Assembly: GCA_964581605.1 (NCBI GenBank)
Contig: CAZOPF010000047.1
Span: 1 to 42,878 of the forward strand
Origin: CAADGU01 sp964581605
Lineage (GTDB): Bacteria > Chloroflexota > Anaerolineae > Promineifilales > Promineifilaceae
Length of the DNA stretch: 42,878 nt
Direction of reading: 5' to 3'
Each line of letters opens with the position of its first letter. Within the stretch, counting starts at the first letter, position 1. The notes beneath the pieces are model-generated. The model had not been told where the DNA came from. It searched no databases and saw only the letters and a list, made by a program, of their open reading frames with translations. This document shows, piece after piece, positions 41,187-42,878 of this stretch. Made by a program: the position numbers and the translations under genes.

Positions 41187-42878
41187 GTGACCCAACCCAC
41201 AACGGCCGAGATGACGGCCGTGCCCGAAAAATGGCTGCATTGTAACGGCCAACAATACAAAAAAATGGCCCGCGCCGGCCTGCTCTGGCTGGAACAAAAC
41301 CACCAATACGTCAATTCGCTCAACGTCTTCCCCGTGCCCGATGGCGACACGGGCACGAACATGCTGCTGACCATGCGCTCCGCTTACGGCCGTGTCCAGG
41401 ACAGAGACGACACCCACGCCGGTAAAATGGCCGATGCCCTGGCCCAGGGGGCGCTCATGGGCGCACGCGGCAACTCCGGCGTCATCCTCAGCCAGATTTG
41501 GCGTGGCCTGGCCCGGGGACTGAAAGACAAAGAAACCTTTGATGCCCGCGACCTGGCTGCCGCCCTGCAAACGGCCGCCGACACCGCATACGGCGGCGTC
41601 ATGCGCCCGGTCGAAGGTACGATTTTGACCGTTATCCGTGAAGGCGCAGAAGAAGCAAACGACGCCGTGACCAAAAGCCTCGATTTACGCTTTTTGCTGG
41701 AGCGTACCTTAGGCCGCTGCAAACAGGCGTTGGAGCGCACTCCCGACCTGCTGCCCATCCTCAAACAGGCCGGAGTGGTGGATTCCGGCGGGCAAGGGCT
41801 GGTGTATGTGTTGGAAGGGATGTTGAAGTATGTGAATGGGGAGATTGGGAGATTAGGAGATTGGGAGACTGGGGTGAGCCTGGCATCTACTGCGTCTACC
41901 ATCACCGCCCAAGAATTGGCAATGCCCGCAAGCGGTCACCTGGAAAACCCCTACGACGTGCAATTTATCCTTATGGGGCGCAACCTCAACGTGGCCGAAG
42001 TGCGCGCCCGCATAGACGCGATGGGCGACTCCACCGTCGTCGTCGGCGATGAAACCACCATCAAAGTCCACATTCACGTCAAAGACCCCGGCGTACCCAT
42101 CTCCTACGGCATCAGCCTGGGTCACATCACCGATGTGGTGGTGGAAAACATGCAAATACAAATGGAAGAGATTGTGCATGGCGGTGGGCAGGCGGCAGAC
42201 CAACTGTCCCCACCCCCCGCGCCGACGATTGAACCAGGGCAAATTGGTGTGGTGGCGGTAGCGTCAGGCAGCGGGTTAGCAAACATCTTTCGCAGTCTGG
42301 GCGCGGCCTTTGTAGTCAATGGTGGCCAGACCAATAACCCCAGCACCGAAGAAATTTTTCAGGCCATTCAGGATGTGCCCACCGACAAAATCATCATCCT
42401 GCCCAACAACAAAAATATCATTCTGGCGGCCGAAGCAGCGCGGGATTTAAGCCCAAAGGAAGTGGCCGTCGCCCCCACCCTCACCGCGCCGCAGGGTTTT
42501 AGCGCCATGCTGGCTTATGACCCGGACGGTGATTTGCAGGCCACGGCCGCCGCCATGCTCACCAGCGCCCGCGAAGTGGCGACCGGCGAAATTACCCGCG
42601 CCACCCGTTCGGTGAATCTGGATGGGGTTGAAGTGAAAGATGGCGAGATGATCGGGTTGGTGAACGGCCGTCTCTGCGCTTCTGGCCCGGAAATCACACA
42701 AGTCCTCCAGGACGTGCTGCAAAAAATGGAACTGGACGACCGGGAACTGCTCTCGCTTTATTACGGCGCAGACGTCACGGCCGCCGCCGCCGCCGCCATC
42801 GCCGCCCACATCGAGAAAGCCTACCCGGACATCGAAGTCGAAATCCTGCCCGGCGGCCAGCCGCATTATTACTATATT
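41187..42878 (+). CDS. DAK2-domain fatty acid kinase FakA-like (partial, 3' end cut)
   Basis: 564 codons without a stop to the window edge; family members have about 550-560 residues, so only a few residues are missing. Start GTG at 41187 with GAGGAAG upstream. N-terminal DhaL/DAK2 domain with Mg/ATP motif FPVPDGDTGTNMLLTM and ARGNSGVILSQIWRGL; central domain; C-terminal DegV-like part ending GGQPHYYYI. FakA phosphorylates FakB-bound fatty acids. No fakB gene is visible. In-frame CCAATCTC-family words (41837-41870) encode GEIGRLGDWETG in the linker after about residue 218, an odd insert that looks like a repeat integration tolerated in a linker. Confidence 0.93.
   Translation, partial: MTQPTTAEMTAVPEKWLHCNGQQYKKMARAGLLWLEQNHQYVNSLNVFPVPDGDTGTNMLLTMRSAYGRVQDRDDTHAGKMADALAQGALMGARGNSGVILSQIWRGLARGLKDKETFDARDLAAALQTAADTAYGGVMRPVEGTILTVIREGAEEANDAVTKSLDLRFLLERTLGRCKQALERTPDLLPILKQAGVVDSGGQGLVYVLEGMLKYVNGEIGRLGDWETGVSLASTASTITAQELAMPASGHLENPYDVQFILMGRNLNVAEVRARIDAMGDSTVVVGDETTIKVHIHVKDPGVPISYGISLGHITDVVVENMQIQMEEIVHGGGQAADQLSPPPAPTIEPGQIGVVAVASGSGLANIFRSLGAAFVVNGGQTNNPSTEEIFQAIQDVPTDKIIILPNNKNIILAAEAARDLSPKEVAVAPTLTAPQGFSAMLAYDPDGDLQATAAAMLTSAREVATGEITRATRSVNLDGVEVKDGEMIGLVNGRLCASGPEITQVLQDVLQKMELDDRELLSLYYGADVTAAAAAAIAAHIEKAYPDIEVEILPGGQPHYYYI
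41837..41870. repeat. Short-word repeat, CCAATCTC family, inside the FakA gene
   Basis: GGGAGATTGGGAGATTAGG followed by AGATTGGGAGACTGG: four octamer-like units of the same words as the intergenic element at 39527-39598, in the reverse orientation. It does not shift the frame. Confidence 0.8.

Overview
The window is a 42.9 kb stretch of a moderately GC-rich bacterial chromosome from a draft assembly; a run of exactly 100 N at 35682-35781 marks a scaffold gap. No rRNA, tRNA, CRISPR array, integrase, transposase or phage gene is visible. The gene content suggests a Chloroflexota (Anaerolineae-like) bacterium: mevalonate kinase, a decaprenyl-phosphate phosphoribosyltransferase-like enzyme, an Asp23/Gls24-FakA pair, mreBCD-PBP2, DUF427, a REC protein with a C-terminal zinc motif, and STAND-regulator debris. 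This placement is inference from gene content; no phylogenetic marker was tested.

Layout. 1-5 kb: start of a periplasmic-binding-like regulator, homoserine kinase, an rRNA methyltransferase, an M23 peptidase with a LexA-box-like palindrome over its start, a TPR protein and a zinc-ribbon membrane protein. 5-9.4 kb: a HAMP histidine kinase, a decayed STAND/LuxR-type regulator, a Nudix hydrolase and two tandemly duplicated, translationally coupled response regulators. 9.7-14.4 kb: an ATP-grasp (Ddl-like) ligase followed by a lysine 2,3-aminomutase, a CPA2 antiporter and a small CBM48 protein. 14.5-21.1 kb: an M3 peptidase and MFS exporter (minus strand), preceded by a nine-codon ORF encoding MKNGYGWAG, then divergently a secreted subtilase ending in about fourteen GYGWNG-type repeats, followed by a membrane histidine kinase. 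21.1-25.4 kb: DUF427, LysR regulator, CheY-like regulator, threonine synthase, crotonase. 25.4-31.7 kb: mreB-mreC-mreD-PBP2 elongasome operon, a small unknown protein and a DJ-1/PfpI protein. 31.9-37.8 kb: exopolysaccharide glycosyltransferases, LysM lipoprotein, gap-split Nudix, aminotransferase and a Phd/VapC-type toxin-antitoxin pair. 37.8-42.9 kb: REC-zinc protein, UbiA-family prenyltransferase, mevalonate kinase, Asp23 protein and a nearly complete FakA.

Two genome-wide signatures stand out. First, the palindromic octamer ACGGCCGT occurs about 80 times (counted by eye) where about one is expected, mostly inside genes on either strand, analogous to HIP1 of cyanobacteria. Second, many intergenic regions carry a palindrome built from 7-8 bp tandem words (families CAGTAAG, GGTAATTG, TCGGTAA, CCAATCTC, CAAACACT, ACCATTG and others), analogous to cyanobacterial STRR repeats; one supplies a stop codon and one lies inside a coding sequence.

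The most promising candidate for an undescribed system is the 14.5-21.1 kb block: a tiny peptide gene whose product matches the repeat in the tail of a neighbouring secreted subtilase, with an exporter, an oligopeptidase and a sensor kinase alongside. A peptide-signalling or modified-peptide role is a hypothesis only.
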